DNA of 64,000 bases from UBA5972 sp964600965 (GTDB taxonomy: Bacteria; Pseudomonadota; Alphaproteobacteria; Rhodobacterales; Rhodobacteraceae), in NCBI GenBank assembly GCA_964600965.1, contig CAZRLO010000002.1, positions 10,868 through 74,867 of the forward strand, written 5' to 3'. This document shows positions 62,423-64,000 of this stretch, in pieces. Position 1 is the first letter of the stretch. Every line of letters starts with the position of its first letter. A program made the translations under genes and the position numbers. The notes beneath the pieces are model-generated. The model was not told where the DNA came from, searched no databases, and worked only from the letters and a program-made list of their open reading frames with translations.

Positions 62423-62761
62423 TCAGCGCAGCCGCAACGCGATCCGCAGTGCAGCATTGGCTCGCGTTTGCCAGCCCTTGCCGCCTTCCTTGAGCCGGGC
62501 AATGATGTCGCGGTCCAGATACATGGTAACCCGCTGCTTGCGCTCGGCCTCCGGCAGGGGCGGACGGCCGAGTTTGCCGTGACGTTCCAGGATTTCGACG
62601 AGTTCGGGGAAGTCCCAAATCGGGCGCATCTCGTCCATCTCCGCATCCGTCAGTGGCGGGTTGTCCGGGTCACTCAGAGCGGCGGCGGTTATTTCAGCGT
62701 CCTCTTCGTCGCTGGGGATCTCGACCCAACCATTGCTCAATCTTATCTTTTCGCTACCCAT
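62423..62761 (-). CDS. brnA: BrnA family antitoxin
   Basis: 112 residues. The C-terminal ribbon-helix-helix domain has VTMYLDRDIIARLKEGGKGWQTR and ANAALRIAL, the BrnA pattern. The N-terminal part is acidic and probably binds the toxin. It overlaps brnT by 19 bp in the usual toxin-first order. BrnA dimers usually bind the operon promoter. Confidence 0.85.
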   Translation of the reverse strand: MGSEKIRLSNGWVEIPSDEEDAEITAAALSDPDNPPLTDAEMDEMRPIWDFPELVEILERHGKLGRPPLPEAERKQRVTMYLDRDIIARLKEGGKGWQTRANAALRIALRLR

Positions 62762-63009
62762 TTTAACACTTCCCTCTGATTAGCTTTGCGCATGCCGATC
62801 AATCGGATTTTGTTCTTCCTCCACCCGTAGATTATTACGTGAACTCTCGAACCAATGAGACCTCGCGCAATAAGACGAACCTCGCCGTACTCATGGCGGA
62901 TATCCGGTTCGATGTCGGCAGTCCGCCAATCAAAACTTTCGATCTCTGCGAAATCCACGCCATGTTTGGCGCGGTTTAATCGCCGTTTCGCCTCATCCCA
63001 TTCGTACAT
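62743..63009 (-). CDS. brnT: BrnT family ribonuclease toxin
   Basis: 88 residues. MYEWDEAKRRLNRAKHGVDFAEIESFDW and the later RLIARGLIGSRVHVIIYGWRKNKIRLIGMRKAN follow the BrnT (RelE-like) pattern. It would cleave RNA when free of BrnA. Minus-strand TATATT lies directly before the start with TTGTAA 16 bp upstream of it; this is too close to the ATG for a normal leader, so the message may be leaderless or start further up. Confidence 0.85.
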   Translation of the reverse strand: MYEWDEAKRRLNRAKHGVDFAEIESFDWRTADIEPDIRHEYGEVRLIARGLIGSRVHVIIYGWRKNKIRLIGMRKANQREVLKWVAKR

Positions 63010-63150
63010 TTAATATACATACAGGAAAGAGGGTTACAAGAGGATTAATGTCGGTATAATAAATATCGATTACCGGCAGTAGGGTGGGTTTTGACGCACC
63101 AAAGCCTATGAGATCACTCTTGGAAAGAGAGTGCTGGGGCGAGCCTTTTT

Positions 63151-63900
63151 CTACGGCTTGCTACGAAACGGACGCGCCATCGCAAAGTTTGGCCTAATCA
63201 TTTGGTTAGAATCATTCAACGCGATTGCAACGCCTCCGATTTCGGTGACAATAGTAATCCCGCTAAGCCCAATTGATGGGAAATTCGTTGAAGTTGGGGA
63301 AAATTCAAAGTTGTTCCCGTCGACCAATAGATTTCCGTTGATCTCAACATCGTCATTTCGAAAATCCAAACTGAGAAAATTCTCACCTTTTTTCTTCCTA
63401 AATTTCAAAAAATTGGACTTGAACTCAATATCCCAAAACCCATCGATCAAAGCACTAAGATTGTTGTTGACTATTTCAATTTCAGGCCAAAAATCCCTGT
63501 CGGGAATATAGACCTGAACGTTGATTTCATTGTCGTGATACTTGTATCCGAAAAGAGGAATTCCGCCGTAGCTTATGGCGGTTGACGCATTTTCAAAACG
63601 GACTGCTCCAATTCTCAATACTTGTTTTGTTTGGTTGGTGACTAAATAGCCTTTGAGTCTTCCGTTCTTGATGTTGATGGGGTTTGATTTCGCACGATAT
63701 GCTATTTCTTTTCTCTGTTTTTCGAGCTCCATATGATGGTTTCTGCAAACAGCCACCATATGCTTTGCCTCATGGTGCTCATGTTCACGCCACGTGATAA
63801 TATGGTGGTACTCAACTATTGGACATCCGCACACTGCACAGCCAAATCCAGACTCATGTCTAAGTTGGCGCACTGTTTCTGCAGGGGGGCCTCTCTTCAA
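63151..63900 (-). CDS. HNH endonuclease domain protein, AT-rich
   Basis: 249 residues from a TTG at 63900 that overlaps the parE stop. The N-terminal RGPPAETVRQLRHESGFGCAVCGCPIVEYHHI carries a CxxC and the HH of an HNH nuclease; HMVAVCRNHHMELEKQ completes it (about residues 48-62). The remaining ~180 residues are beta-rich, contain many Asn and Phe, and match no family I know. GC content is clearly below that of all neighbours, so it is probably acquired. It may be a restriction or defence nuclease, or a mobile-element nuclease. Confidence 0.75.
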   Translation of the reverse strand: MKRGPPAETVRQLRHESGFGCAVCGCPIVEYHHIITWREHEHHEAKHMVAVCRNHHMELEKQRKEIAYRAKSNPINIKNGRLKGYLVTNQTKQVLRIGAVRFENASTAISYGGIPLFGYKYHDNEINVQVYIPDRDFWPEIEIVNNNLSALIDGFWDIEFKSNFLKFRKKKGENFLSLDFRNDDVEINGNLLVDGNNFEFSPTSTNFPSIGLSGITIVTEIGGVAIALNDSNQMIRPNFAMARPFRSKP

Positions 63901-64000
63901 ACATCCACCCCCCCCACAAACCGCGCGTTCTCCTGAATGTACTGAAACCGCAGCTCCGGTTTCTTGCCCATCAGCCGCTCGACAAGTCCCGCCGTTTCCC
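63897..64000 (-). CDS. parE: DNA topoisomerase IV subunit B, C-terminal end (partial)
   Basis: The last 34 codons run in from the window edge: LVERLMGKKPELRFQYIQEN followed by ARFVGGVDV and a stop. This is the C-terminal toprim-distal tail of ParE/GyrB-type proteins, closer to alphaproteobacterial ParE. The stop overlaps the TTG start of the HNH gene. Eight C in a row (63908-63915) encode the Gly-Gly near the end. Confidence 0.7.
   Translation of the reverse strand, partial: ETAGLVERLMGKKPELRFQYIQENARFVGGVDV

Noticed and set aside
63011..63040. Palindromic BrnA operator upstream of brnT
   Set aside because: The AT-rich sequence has a promoter-like TATATT and TTGTAA but no clear inverted repeat.

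Overview
The window reads as a chromosomal segment of a GC-rich alphaproteobacterium, most likely of the Rhodobacterales (Roseobacter/Rhodobacter group). The grounds are the high GC content, alphaproteobacterial forms of FtsZ (tail ending IPAFLRRQAN), CarD, a 7Fe FdxA, a Suv3-like helicase, DUF2484 between murC and murB, and the tesA/ybbA/ybbP locus. No species can be named from the sequence alone. Two assembly gaps (100 N at 10391-10490, 10 N at 61086-61095) both fall inside tandem repeats.

Layout. 0-4 kb: 3' end of a Suv3/MgpS-type helicase, hslR, fdxA, carD. 4-6 kb: cobS and cobT, divergent, for lower-ligand assembly of cobalamin. 6-10 kb: a Kef-type K+/H+ antiporter, then an Lrp/AsnC regulator divergent from hppD and a small Rieske protein. 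10.7-17.5 kb: a LysR regulator divergent from a five-gene operon (aldehyde dehydrogenase, an M19-like protein lacking zinc ligands, a 566-aa unknown, a DUF3726-like protein, an Ldh-family reductase). 18-21.5 kb: mrp divergent from tupBCA (tungstate uptake). 21.5-24.6 kb: a DUF1127 protein and a UvrD/PcrA helicase.

25-47 kb holds a nearly complete division and cell wall (dcw) cluster: mraZ, rsmH, ftsL, ftsI, murE, murF, mraY, murD, ftsW, murG, murC, DUF2484, an inserted ArsR-type regulator on the opposite strand, murB, ddl, ftsQ, ftsA, ftsZ. It is followed by lpxC, bamD and recN. Many of these genes overlap by ATGA or TGATG and are probably translationally coupled.

50-64 kb is more mixed: nitroreductase, BKACE-type enzyme, tesA divergent from ybbA-ybbP, a His-rich Ni/Co transporter-like protein, a secreted Pro-rich protein, a CaiB/BaiF racemase with an alpha/beta hydrolase, a DMT-type membrane protein, an HExxH lipoprotein, a BrnT/BrnA toxin-antitoxin pair, an AT-rich HNH protein and the 3' end of parE.

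The most unusual feature is a family of intergenic arrays built from degenerate 8-bp units that stay in strict octamer register. The arrays are at 2449-2736, 39317-39404, 49810-50225, 57003-57122 and 60787-61110. At 49.8 kb there are 52 consecutive octamers. Two arrays share a 25-bp border in inverted orientation. Other non-coding structure includes a 34-bp tandem repeat of alternating hairpins running into the first gap, five tandem perfect palindromes beside the LysR gene, and a dispersed repeat in two convergent intergenic regions.
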